Made by a program: the position numbers and the translations under genes
The notes under the pieces: generated by a model
Databases searched by the model: none
Seen by the model: only the letters and a program-made list of their open reading frames with translations
What the model was told of the DNA's origin: nothing
NCBI GenBank assembly: GCA_035556395.1
Contig: DATMFB010000183.1
Span: 1-43,975 of the forward strand
From: 73-13 sp035556395
GTDB lineage: Bacteria; Actinomycetota; Actinomycetes; Actinomycetales; Microbacteriaceae
Reading direction: 5' to 3'
DNA length: 43,975 bases
Shown: positions 8,634 to 14,847 of the stretch, piece after piece
Layout: every line of letters starts with the position of its first letter
Position numbering within the stretch: the stretch's first letter is position 1

Positions 8634-8785
8634 CGTGCTGAAGCACCCCGGAGCCTGATCTGGCTCGAACCGGTCATCGGACGAATGTCCTTGCGTGTTC
8701 CTGGCAGACTAGTGACGAACTGGCGTCAGAAGCCCACCGGGAGGGCCGAAGGAGCGAAGAACCTCGACTCTGATCAGGTATTTTG
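8634..8785. other. Intergenic region between surface protein and tRNA-Asn
   Basis: 152 bp with no convincing gene. It holds the palindrome CTGATCAG shortly downstream of the tRNA 3' end. There is no second copy of the tRNA 3' sequence that would mark an attachment site. Confidence 0.5.
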
Positions 8786-8858
8786 CTCCCCCACTTGGAC
8801 TCGAACCAAGAACCTACCGGTTAACAGCCGATTGCTCTGCCAATTGAGCTATGGAGGA
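8786..8858 (-). tRNA. tRNA-Asn (GTT)
   Basis: A 73-nt cloverleaf on the minus strand. The acceptor stem is TCCTCCA / TGGGGGA with one G-U pair and discriminator G. The D-arm is GCTCAATTGGCAGAGC, the anticodon loop CTGTTAA with anticodon GTT at 8823-8825, and the T-arm TTGGTTCGAGTCCAA. No CCA is encoded. A -10-like TATCCT on the minus strand at 8882-8887 would start transcription about 16 nt before the mature 5' end, inside the first codons of azlC. Confidence 0.97.
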
Positions 8859-8868
8859 ATGCACCCCA

Positions 8869-9603
8869 GTGGGGCCGTACAAGGATAGCAAAGCTCAGGA
8901 CCCCGATGTCGCCGCCGCGAGGCGCAGCGGCGTGGCGGTCGGCATCGCCGTCTCGCTCTACGGCGTGTCCTTCGGCGCGCTCGCCGTGGCGGCCGGCCTC
9001 GACGTCTGGCAGGTCTGCACGCTGAGCCTGCTCATGTTCACAGGCGGGTCGCAGTTCGCGCTCATCGGGGTGCTCGCCGCCGGCAGCGCTCCGATCCCCG
9101 CGACGACGGCCTGGTCGGCGATCACGGCCGCGACGCTGCTCGGCACGCGCAACGCGCTCTACGCGATCCGCACCGCGCCCATCGTCGGGCCGGGTTGGCT
9201 CAAGCGCCTGCTCGCCGCCCACTGGACGATCGACGAGACCGCGGCCGTCTCGACGGCGCAGCCGACGCCGAGCTCCCGGCGCGCCGGATTCTGGGTGACC
9301 GGCGTGGTCATCTACGTCGGCTGGAACGTCACGACGCTCATCGGCGCGCTTGTCGGCGATCTGCTCGGCGACGTGCGCGCGTGGGGCCTCGACGCGGCGG
9401 CGGCTGCGGCATTCCTGGGTCTGCTCTGGCCGCGACTCCGGGGCCTGCAGCCGATCGCGGTGGCCATCGCCGCGGCAGTGGTCGCGGCGGTCGTCGTGCC
9501 GTGGACCCCGCCAGGGATCCCTGTGCTCGCGGCGGCCGGCGTGGCGATCATCGTGGGCCTGACGAACGCATTCGGCCCGCGGAAGCCCAAGGCGGCCGCA
9601 TGA
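8869..9603 (+). CDS. azlC: AzlC family branched-chain amino acid exporter, large subunit
   Basis: Inner-membrane subunit of the AzlCD exporter for branched-chain amino acids (and azaleucine). 244 aa. Seen: the family N-terminal pattern (GVAVGIAVSLYGVSFGALAV), several hydrophobic segments, and FTGGSQFALIGVLAAG near residue 60. The frame is open further up to an ATG at 8851, but that codon lies inside the tRNA-Asn gene, so I take the GTG at 8869. It has GGAGGA 10 nt upstream, which is itself the complement of the tRNA acceptor stem. The start is uncertain. The stop overlaps the azlD start (ATGA at 9600-9603), showing coupled translation. Confidence 0.88.
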   Translation: MGPYKDSKAQDPDVAAARRSGVAVGIAVSLYGVSFGALAVAAGLDVWQVCTLSLLMFTGGSQFALIGVLAAGSAPIPATTAWSAITAATLLGTRNALYAIRTAPIVGPGWLKRLLAAHWTIDETAAVSTAQPTPSSRRAGFWVTGVVIYVGWNVTTLIGALVGDLLGDVRAWGLDAAAAAAFLGLLWPRLRGLQPIAVAIAAAVVAAVVVPWTPPGIPVLAAAGVAIIVGLTNAFGPRKPKAAA

Positions 9604-9914
9604 ACACCTGGCTCATGATCCTCATCGCGTGCGCTGCGGCCTACGCGCTCAAGCTGTCCGGGTTCTTCGTCCCGGCGAGCGTCCTCGAGCGACCGCGTGT
9701 CGCGCGAACCGCGGACCTCATGACGGTCGGACTGCTCGCCGCGCTCGTCGCGACGCAGACGTTCACGCACGGCACCGACCTCGTCATCGACGCACGGCTG
9801 CCAGCGCTCGTGCTCGCGGGCGGGCTGCTCGCGCTGCGCGTCCCGTTCATCATCGTCGTGATCGCGGCGGCGGCCGCCGCGGCCGGGCTCAGAGCGCTCG
9901 GCTGGCTCGGCTAA
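9600..9914 (+). CDS. azlD: AzlD family branched-chain amino acid exporter, small subunit
   Basis: 104-aa membrane protein, the usual partner of AzlC. Seen: four hydrophobic segments and the family patterns YALKLSGF near residue 15 and ARTADLMTVGLLAALVATQTF in the middle. The start overlaps the azlC stop by 4 bp (ATGA). The stop TAA (9912-9914) overlaps the TAG of the convergent def gene through the shared bases CTAA. Confidence 0.88.
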   Translation: MNTWLMILIACAAAYALKLSGFFVPASVLERPRVARTADLMTVGLLAALVATQTFTHGTDLVIDARLPALVLAGGLLALRVPFIIVVIAAAAAAAGLRALGWLG

Positions 9915-10477
9915 CCCTCGAGCTTGTCGACACCGGGCAGCCAGCTCAGTCCGGGCCTGCCCCAGCCCTCGCGCTTGACCGCCTTGATGGCGTTCTTCGA
10001 ATGCGCGTGCTCGAGCCGATCCGCGTAGAGCACGCCGTTCAAGTGGTCGTACTCGTGCTGGAAGATGCGGGCGAGCCAGCCCTCGGCCTCGATCGTGTAG
10101 GGCACGCCGTCGAGGCCGCGCGCGTGGAGGATGGCGGCCTCGGCGCGGCGCAGCGGGAAGCGCTCGCCCGGCAGCGAGAGGCAGCCCTCCGACTCGTCGT
10201 CGTCCGAGGCAGGACCGATCGCGGTCGGGGTGATCCAGAGCTCGGGGTTGATCGCGATGCCCTGGTGCACGGTGTCGTCGTCCTCCTCCCAGTGCCAGAC
10301 GAAGAGGCGGATGCCCTCGCCGACCTGGGGGGCGGCGAGCCCGACGCCGGGTGCGGCGTGCATCGTCTCGAACATGTCGGCGACGAGGGTGCGAATGCGG
10401 TCGTCGATCTCGCCGACCGGCAGTGCGCGCGTATGGAGGACTGGGTCGCCGGTGATGACGATCGGAAGCACGGCCAT
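9911..10477 (-). CDS. def: Peptide deformylase
   Basis: Removes the formyl group from the N-terminal Met of nascent proteins, working before the map product in this window. 188 aa. All three motifs are present: GVGLAAPQ (44-51), EGCLS (97-101, metal ligand Cys99) and HEYDH (141-145, metal ligands His141 and His145, catalytic Glu142). The start is the ATG at 10477 before AVLPIVITGDPVLH. A TAGGCT box on the minus strand (10488-10493) implies a leader of only about 3-4 nt. Confidence 0.96.
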   Translation of the reverse strand: MAVLPIVITGDPVLHTRALPVGEIDDRIRTLVADMFETMHAAPGVGLAAPQVGEGIRLFVWHWEEDDDTVHQGIAINPELWITPTAIGPASDDDESEGCLSLPGERFPLRRAEAAILHARGLDGVPYTIEAEGWLARIFQHEYDHLNGVLYADRLEHAHSKNAIKAVKREGWGRPGLSWLPGVDKLEG

Positions 10478-10509
10478 GGTGGTTACAAGCCTATGCGCGA
10501 CCCTTCGAC

Positions 10510-10515
10510 TACCCT
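10510..10515 (+). promoter_or_regulatory. -10 box TACCCT for the DMT transporter
   Basis: TACCCT ends 6 nt before the GTG at 10522. No Shine-Dalgarno is present, so the gene is probably leaderless. It is divergent from def, with 44 bp between the start codons. Confidence 0.5.
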
Positions 10516-10521
10516 CAAAAG

Positions 10522-11496
10522 GTGCCAGCAACTGACCTCGCCTCGGTCTTCGGCGGACACACCTGGATCGGGATCCTCCTGGCGCTCCTGAGCGGCGTCG
10601 CACTGTCCCTCGGGACGCAGTTCCAGCATCGCGGCGTCGCCGTCGTCGACGAGCGAGAGAATGCCGGCGCGAAGCAGGGCTTCACGATCGGCCACATCAA
10701 GGGGCTGCTCAAGCGGCCTGCCTGGCTGATCGGCACGGTCCTGCTGGGCCTCGCGATCGTGCTGCAGCTCGTGGCGCTCTGGTTCGCGCCGCTCAGCGTC
10801 GTCCAGCCGCTCGGCGCGATCGCGCTCGTCATCACCGCGATCGTCAACTCGCGCCTCACGCGCACCCGGCTCACGGCCAGGGCGATCACCGCGATCGTGC
10901 TGTGCGTCGGCGGCATCGGCCTGTTCGTCACGATCGCGGCGATGTTCGCACACCTTCGTCCGGTCACGACGAGCGAGCTGCTGACGGTGCTGATCGCGCT
11001 GGCCGCGCTGCTCGCGATCTGGGGCGTCCTCTACGCGTTCTTCCGGAAGAGCCCGAAGCCGCTCTTCTACATCGTTGCCGCGGGCACGCTCTTCGGCTTC
11101 CTCGCGACCCTCGCGAAGGTCGTCATCGGGCGCATCCAGACGCTCATCGACTCCGGGTGGCAGTTCGGCACGGAGGAGTGGCTGACGATCGGGTGCATCG
11201 TCGCGCTCATCGTGGCGACCGCCCTCGGCGGCTGGTTCGTGCAGAACGCGCACATGTACGGCCCGCCGGACCTCGTCGTGGCAGGACTCACCGTCATCGA
11301 CCCGATCGTCGCGGTCTCGATCGGCGCGCTCGTCCTCGGTGAGACGTCTGGCGCGCCGGGCTGGGCGACGCTCGTCATGCTCGCGACCGGCGTCGTCGCG
11401 GTCATCGGGGTCTTCCTCCTCGCCAAGCAGAACCCGCACCTCGTCACCGACGATGTACCGGCCCCGCCGGTACCATCGTCGAGTCGGGGGCGGTAG
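10522..11496 (+). CDS. DMT/NIPA-like membrane transporter
   Basis: 324-aa polytopic membrane protein with about nine to ten hydrophobic segments. The pattern near the start (ALLSGVALSLGTQFQHRGVA), SVVQPLGAIALVITAIVNSR after segment three, and the late motif DPIVAVSIGALVLGE resemble NIPA/DMT-superfamily proteins, some of which transport magnesium. The substrate here is unknown. The GTG start is supported by the -10 box 6 nt upstream. The C-terminus is a hydrophilic Pro/Ser/Arg tail. The TAG stop (11494-11496) lies inside the next gene, a tRNA: its T and A are the two nucleotides linking acceptor and D stems. Confidence 0.82.
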   Translation: MPATDLASVFGGHTWIGILLALLSGVALSLGTQFQHRGVAVVDERENAGAKQGFTIGHIKGLLKRPAWLIGTVLLGLAIVLQLVALWFAPLSVVQPLGAIALVITAIVNSRLTRTRLTARAITAIVLCVGGIGLFVTIAAMFAHLRPVTTSELLTVLIALAALLAIWGVLYAFFRKSPKPLFYIVAAGTLFGFLATLAKVVIGRIQTLIDSGWQFGTEEWLTIGCIVALIVATALGGWFVQNAHMYGPPDLVVAGLTVIDPIVAVSIGALVLGETSGAPGWATLVMLATGVVAVIGVFLLAKQNPHLVTDDVPAPPVPSSSRGR

Positions 11497-11560
11497 CTCA
11501 GCTGGTCAGAGCAGTGGACTCATAATCCATCGGTCACGGGTTCAAGTCCCGTCCGCCCCA
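11487..11560 (+). tRNA. tRNA with CAT anticodon (elongator Met or Ile2)
   Basis: A 74-nt cloverleaf. The acceptor stem is GGGGCGG / CCGCCCC with discriminator A. The D-arm is GCTCAGCTGGTCAGAGC, the anticodon stem GTGGA/TCCAT with loop CTCATAA (anticodon 11521-11523), and the T-arm ACGGGTTCAAGTCCCGT. It lacks initiator features (no C1-A72 mismatch, no run of three G-C pairs in the anticodon stem). CAT can be methionine or, after lysidine modification, isoleucine; I cannot decide from the sequence. The first 10 nt overlap the end of the upstream CDS. No CCA is encoded. Confidence 0.95.
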
Positions 11561-11571
11561 CGGGATCAGCG

Positions 11572-11790
11572 CTACGCGTCGCCGGCGTGGTCGTACTGGA
11601 TGTGGGCGGGGCCGGTCTCGCCGAAGTCGATGCTCGCCTCGCCGGCCTCGTGGGTGAAGGTGACGCGCCCGCCGCGCTTCGTGGCCTCGTCGATCTGCTC
11701 GACGATGCGTCGACCCTCGTGATTGTCCTGAAGCCGGTACTCCTGCCCGCCGTGGTGGATCTTGATGTAGGACTTGCCGTCGTGGGTCAT
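11572..11790 (-). CDS. Small conserved-looking hypothetical protein
   Basis: 72 aa, unrecognised. It is hydrophilic and predicted beta-rich, with His/Gly-rich N-terminal third (KIHHGGQEYRLQDN), a central charged helix, and an acidic end. No signal peptide or membrane segment is visible. Support for being a real gene: codon use typical of the region and TACCGT on the minus strand (11797-11802) ending 6 nt before the ATG, matching the leaderless pattern seen throughout the window. It is convergent with the tRNA at 11487-11560. Confidence 0.65.
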   Translation of the reverse strand: MTHDGKSYIKIHHGGQEYRLQDNHEGRRIVEQIDEATKRGGRVTFTHEAGEASIDFGETGPAHIQYDHAGDA

Positions 11791-11811
11791 GCGAGCACGG
11801 TAACAGCTTGC

Positions 11812-13557
11812 TCAGCAGGTGTCGCCGGCCGGCTTGCCCGCGAAGCGGTCGGTGGTCCAGGCCATGAGCTCGCCGAGGAGCGGTGAGTCGCCCGTCACGA
11901 CGCCCATGTGATCGCGGCCCTCATAGGTCCGGTACTCGAGCGCCTGGCCGCTCGCACACAGCTCGTCGACGTACGCCTGCTGCGCCTGCGGCTGGATGAG
12001 GGGGTCGGCGAGCCCCTGCGCGAGCAGCAGCGGGAACCGGATCGGGAGCCGCGGCACATTCTCGTCGGCGCGGGCATCGAGCGGCCCGGTCGACGGATCG
12101 CGCGACCACACCGGCCCCCCGGAGAACCCCGCCTGGATGACCGAGACGAGTGTCGCGGGATCGACGAGACAGCGCCGTGCGATCTCGTCGACGACGATGC
12201 GGGCAGAGGGCTTCACGTAGTCGGCGGCGTGCACGTCGTCGTAGGCGGCCTCGTAGCCCTTGAGCACGAACGCGCCGAAGAGCAGCGAGAGCGAGCTCCC
12301 GGCGAAGGACTCGAGGAGTGCAGGCAGGTTGGCCGCCGGCGCCATCGCGGCCACCCCGACGATGTCGAGCTCCGGCGCGTAGTCGGCTGCGAGGCCCGCG
12401 GTCCACAGCGCTGCGTGCCCGCCCTGCGAATGCCCCCACAGCACGGTCTCGTCGGCGAGGTCCGCGCCGTCGAGCTGCCGGGCCGCGCGGAGCGCATCGA
12501 GCTCGGCGTGCCCGGCGGGCTCGCCGACGACGTACGCGTGGTCGCCCGCCGTCCCGAGCCCGATGTAGTCGGTCGCGACGACCGCCCAGCCGGCGGCGAG
12601 CGCCTGGTGGAGATCGGGCATCGCGCCCGAGATGAACGGCTCGGGCAGCAGCGATGGCGCACAGCCCGTCGCGACGCCCGTCGTGCCGTGCGTCCAGCCG
12701 ATGACCGGGTGCGGGCCGGCCGAGTCGGGGACGACGACGAGCGCGGAGGCGACCGCAGGCGCCTCGCCGGTGCCGGTCGTCGTGTAGAGGATCCGCCAGG
12801 CCTGCGCCCCCTCGGGGACGCTGCGCGTGAACGTTTCCGACGCGAGCAGGACGCCGGGCTGCGCGGGCAGATCGGCCGGGGGCGTGTAGAACGCGTCGGG
12901 GATCTCAGTCGAGGAGAGGCGGACCCCGACGAACGCGATGACGAGCGCGGCGGCGAACGCCAGCACGGCGAGCACGCCGCGAACCACCGGTCGCTCGCGT
13001 CGAGGACGGGGGGCCTTCCGGCGGAACCGTTCGACGAGTGCCGTGACCGCGAGCCGGACGCCCGCCGCGATGAGCCAGAGGCCGAAGAGCACGCCCATCG
13101 CCATGACCGTGACATCGGGCCAGGCGAGGATCGTGACCGCGGCGATGATGCTCGCGAGGCCGAAGAGCACATTGGTCCAGCGCTGTCGTCGGCCGGGGCG
13201 GAACGCGATGACGAGGTCCCGCACGCCGGATGCCGCGAGCAGGATCGCGACCAGGATGACGAGGATGCCGACGGTGACGCCGGGCCAGGCGAGGACGAGC
13301 ACGCCGAGCACGAGCGCGAGCACGCCGACCGCGCTCGAGGCCCAGCGCCAGGCTCCGGGATCTGAGCGCCGCACGATCGCCCACACGACCTCGATCGCTC
13401 CGGCGACCAGCAGTCCGAGCCCGATCAGCAGCACGAGCCAGTTGACCGACGCGAAGGGCCGGATCAGGAGCACCGCACCGATCGCGGCCAGCACGACGCC
13501 GACGGGGACCCATATCAGCCAGGCCCACCGGGGTTGCGTGGTGGGCCCGAGCGTCAT
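11812..13557 (-). CDS. HdeD-like membrane domain fused to a secretory-lipase-type alpha/beta hydrolase
   Basis: 581 aa in two parts. Residues about 11-212 hold roughly seven hydrophobic segments with the repeated DUF308/HdeD pattern (a segment, then AWPGVTVG or AWPDVTVM, then a segment). Residues about 220-581 are an alpha/beta hydrolase of the LIP secretory lipase type. Catalytic residues seen: Ser377 in GHSQGG, Asp518 in QGLADPL, His550 in GRDHMG, plus a likely oxyanion region at WTHGTTG. The hydrolase part would sit outside the membrane, so the enzyme may act on lipids or esters at the cell surface. The ATG at 13557 follows a TACAGT box by 6 nt. The gene is divergent from marC with only 34 bp between them. 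Confidence 0.85.
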   Translation of the reverse strand: MTLGPTTQPRWAWLIWVPVGVVLAAIGAVLLIRPFASVNWLVLLIGLGLLVAGAIEVVWAIVRRSDPGAWRWASSAVGVLALVLGVLVLAWPGVTVGILVILVAILLAASGVRDLVIAFRPGRRQRWTNVLFGLASIIAAVTILAWPDVTVMAMGVLFGLWLIAAGVRLAVTALVERFRRKAPRPRRERPVVRGVLAVLAFAAALVIAFVGVRLSSTEIPDAFYTPPADLPAQPGVLLASETFTRSVPEGAQAWRILYTTTGTGEAPAVASALVVVPDSAGPHPVIGWTHGTTGVATGCAPSLLPEPFISGAMPDLHQALAAGWAVVATDYIGLGTAGDHAYVVGEPAGHAELDALRAARQLDGADLADETVLWGHSQGGHAALWTAGLAADYAPELDIVGVAAMAPAANLPALLESFAGSSLSLLFGAFVLKGYEAAYDDVHAADYVKPSARIVVDEIARRCLVDPATLVSVIQAGFSGGPVWSRDPSTGPLDARADENVPRLPIRFPLLLAQGLADPLIQPQAQQAYVDELCASGQALEYRTYEGRDHMGVVTGDSPLLGELMAWTTDRFAGKPAGDTC

Positions 13558-13563
13558 GCGGCC

Positions 13564-13569
13564 ACTGTA
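13564..13569 (-). promoter_or_regulatory. -10 box TACAGT for the lipase fusion gene
   Basis: The minus-strand TACAGT ends 6 nt before the ATG at 13557. It lies 10 bp from the opposing marC -10 box, so the two promoters overlap heavily. Confidence 0.55.
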
Positions 13570-13579
13570 TCCATCCCGC

Positions 13580-13585
13580 TAGGCT
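13580..13585 (+). promoter_or_regulatory. -10 box TAGGCT for marC
   Basis: TAGGCT ends 6 nt before the marC ATG at 13592. No Shine-Dalgarno is present. The -35 region would fall inside the first codons of the divergent lipase gene. Confidence 0.6.
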
Positions 13586-13591
13586 CGCTGC

Positions 13592-14275
13592 ATGGATCCG
13601 GCGATCGCGGCGCCCACGCTCATCACCTCCGCAATCGCCCTCTTCACGATCACGAACCCGATCGGGACGCTGCCGATCTTCCTCTCGCTGACGAGCAGCC
13701 AGACGGCGGTGCAGCAGCGGCGCACCGCGGTGCTCGTCGGCATCGCTGTCGCAGCGGTGCTCGTCATTTCGCTCATCGCCGGGAACATCATCCTGCAGTG
13801 GTTCGGGATCGACATCACGGCGTTCAAGATCGCGGGCAACGCGCTCGTGGCGACGATCGGCTGGGCGATGCTCGTCGCAAAGCCCGGCGGCCCGGTCTCC
13901 GTCAAGCCGGGCGAGTCACCCGTCGTCGTACCCCTCGCGATCCCGGTGCTCGCGGGGCCGGGCGCGATCGCGCTCGCGATCACGTTCGCGCACAGCTACA
14001 GCGACGTACTCGACTATGTGGTCGGCAGCGTCATCTGCATCGTCGTCGGCGCACTCGTCGCGATCATCTACTTCGTCGGCCCCTGGGTCGCCAAGCTGCT
14101 CAAGCAGACCGGGATGAGCATTCTCACTCGCATCTTCGGCCTGCTGCTGCTCGCGATCGCCGTCCAGTCGATCCTGCTCGCGCTCGGCGATGCGTTCCCC
14201 GGCCTGTTCGCCTCGGGCGGTCAGTCGACGCTCCTCGACGCGACGCCCACGCCCACGCCGACCCCCGCGCCCTGA
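13592..14275 (+). CDS. MarC family (UPF0056) membrane protein
   Basis: 227-aa integral membrane protein of the MarC family, whose function is unsettled (the link to multiple antibiotic resistance was withdrawn, from memory). Seen: about six hydrophobic segments, the N-terminal family pattern ALFTITNPIGTLPIFLSLT, and PLAIPVLAGPGAIALAI in the middle, both diagnostic. The C-terminus carries a TPTPTPTPAP tail encoded by an alternating repeat. The start is supported by the -10 box 6 nt upstream. A 14-bp tandem duplication begins at the stop codon region, just before apt. Confidence 0.9.
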   Translation: MDPAIAAPTLITSAIALFTITNPIGTLPIFLSLTSSQTAVQQRRTAVLVGIAVAAVLVISLIAGNIILQWFGIDITAFKIAGNALVATIGWAMLVAKPGGPVSVKPGESPVVVPLAIPVLAGPGAIALAITFAHSYSDVLDYVVGSVICIVVGALVAIIYFVGPWVAKLLKQTGMSILTRIFGLLLLAIAVQSILLALGDAFPGLFASGGQSTLLDATPTPTPTPAP

Positions 14276-14304
14276 CACGATCGCCCTGACACGATTGCCC
14301 TGAC
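14268..14304 (+). repeat. 14-bp tandem repeat across the marC stop
   Basis: The unit CGCCCTGACACGAT occurs at 14268-14281 and 14282-14295, with a partial third copy TGCCCTGAC from 14296. The first unit supplies the marC stop codon TGA. The third ends 3 bp before the apt GTG. It looks like a recent slippage duplication. Confidence 0.8.
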
Positions 14305-14307
14305 GCC

Positions 14308-14832
14308 GTGCCGACCGCCGCCCAGTACATCGAGTCCCTGACCCGGACCATCCGCGACTTTCCGCGCCCGGGCATCGAGTTCAAGGACCTCACGCCGGTC
14401 CTCGCCGACCGCGATGCGCTCGCGAGCGTCGCCGACGCCCTTGTCGCGCCGTTCGCGGGCGACTACGACGTCATCGCCGGGATCGAGGCGCGCGGCTTCG
14501 CCTTCGCGGCGGCCGCGGCGGCGCGTACCGGCGCGGGCCTCGTGCTGATCCGCAAGGGCGGCAAGCTGCCCGGCGAGACGCATGGCGAGGAGTACGAGCT
14601 CGAGTACGGGACCGATCGGCTGGAGGTCCACGTCGACCAGGTCGCGGCCGGCACCCGCGTGCTCGTCGTCGACGACGTGCTCGCGACCGGCGGCACGCTG
14701 GGCGCCGCGCAGACGCTCATCGAGCGCGCCGGCTGGCGGGTCGCCGGCCTGGCCGTCGTGCTCGAGCTGGGCTTCCTCGGCGGACGGGCGAGGCTCGCCC
14801 CGCGGGTGCCCTACACCGTGGTCCGGTGGTGA
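14308..14832 (+). CDS. apt: Adenine phosphoribosyltransferase
   Basis: Purine salvage: converts adenine plus PRPP to AMP and pyrophosphate. 174 aa from GTG at 14308. Seen: the family N-terminus (IRDFPRPGIEFKDLTPVL), the adenine-site segment IEARGFAF, a flexible loop region RKGGKLPGETHGEEYELEYG, and the PRPP-binding motif VLVVDDVLATGGTL. The length is normal. No Shine-Dalgarno is obvious, so translation may depend on read-through or coupling from marC 32 bp upstream. In other actinomycetes apt often lies by secDF and relA; here it follows marC instead. Confidence 0.95.
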   Translation: MPTAAQYIESLTRTIRDFPRPGIEFKDLTPVLADRDALASVADALVAPFAGDYDVIAGIEARGFAFAAAAAARTGAGLVLIRKGGKLPGETHGEEYELEYGTDRLEVHVDQVAAGTRVLVVDDVLATGGTLGAAQTLIERAGWRVAGLAVVLELGFLGGRARLAPRVPYTVVRW

Positions 14833-14847
14833 GCGCCGCGGCGCAGG

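Noticed and set aside
8786..8858. tRNA-Asn as an integration site for the surface-protein region
   Set aside because: No second copy of the tRNA 3' end and no integrase in the window.
10501..10521. Possible seventh copy of the dispersed repeat (CCCTTCGACTACCCTC)
   Set aside because: Only the first 10 bases match and the rest is the promoter of the DMT transporter; no inverted arm or CGCTCAGGG core.
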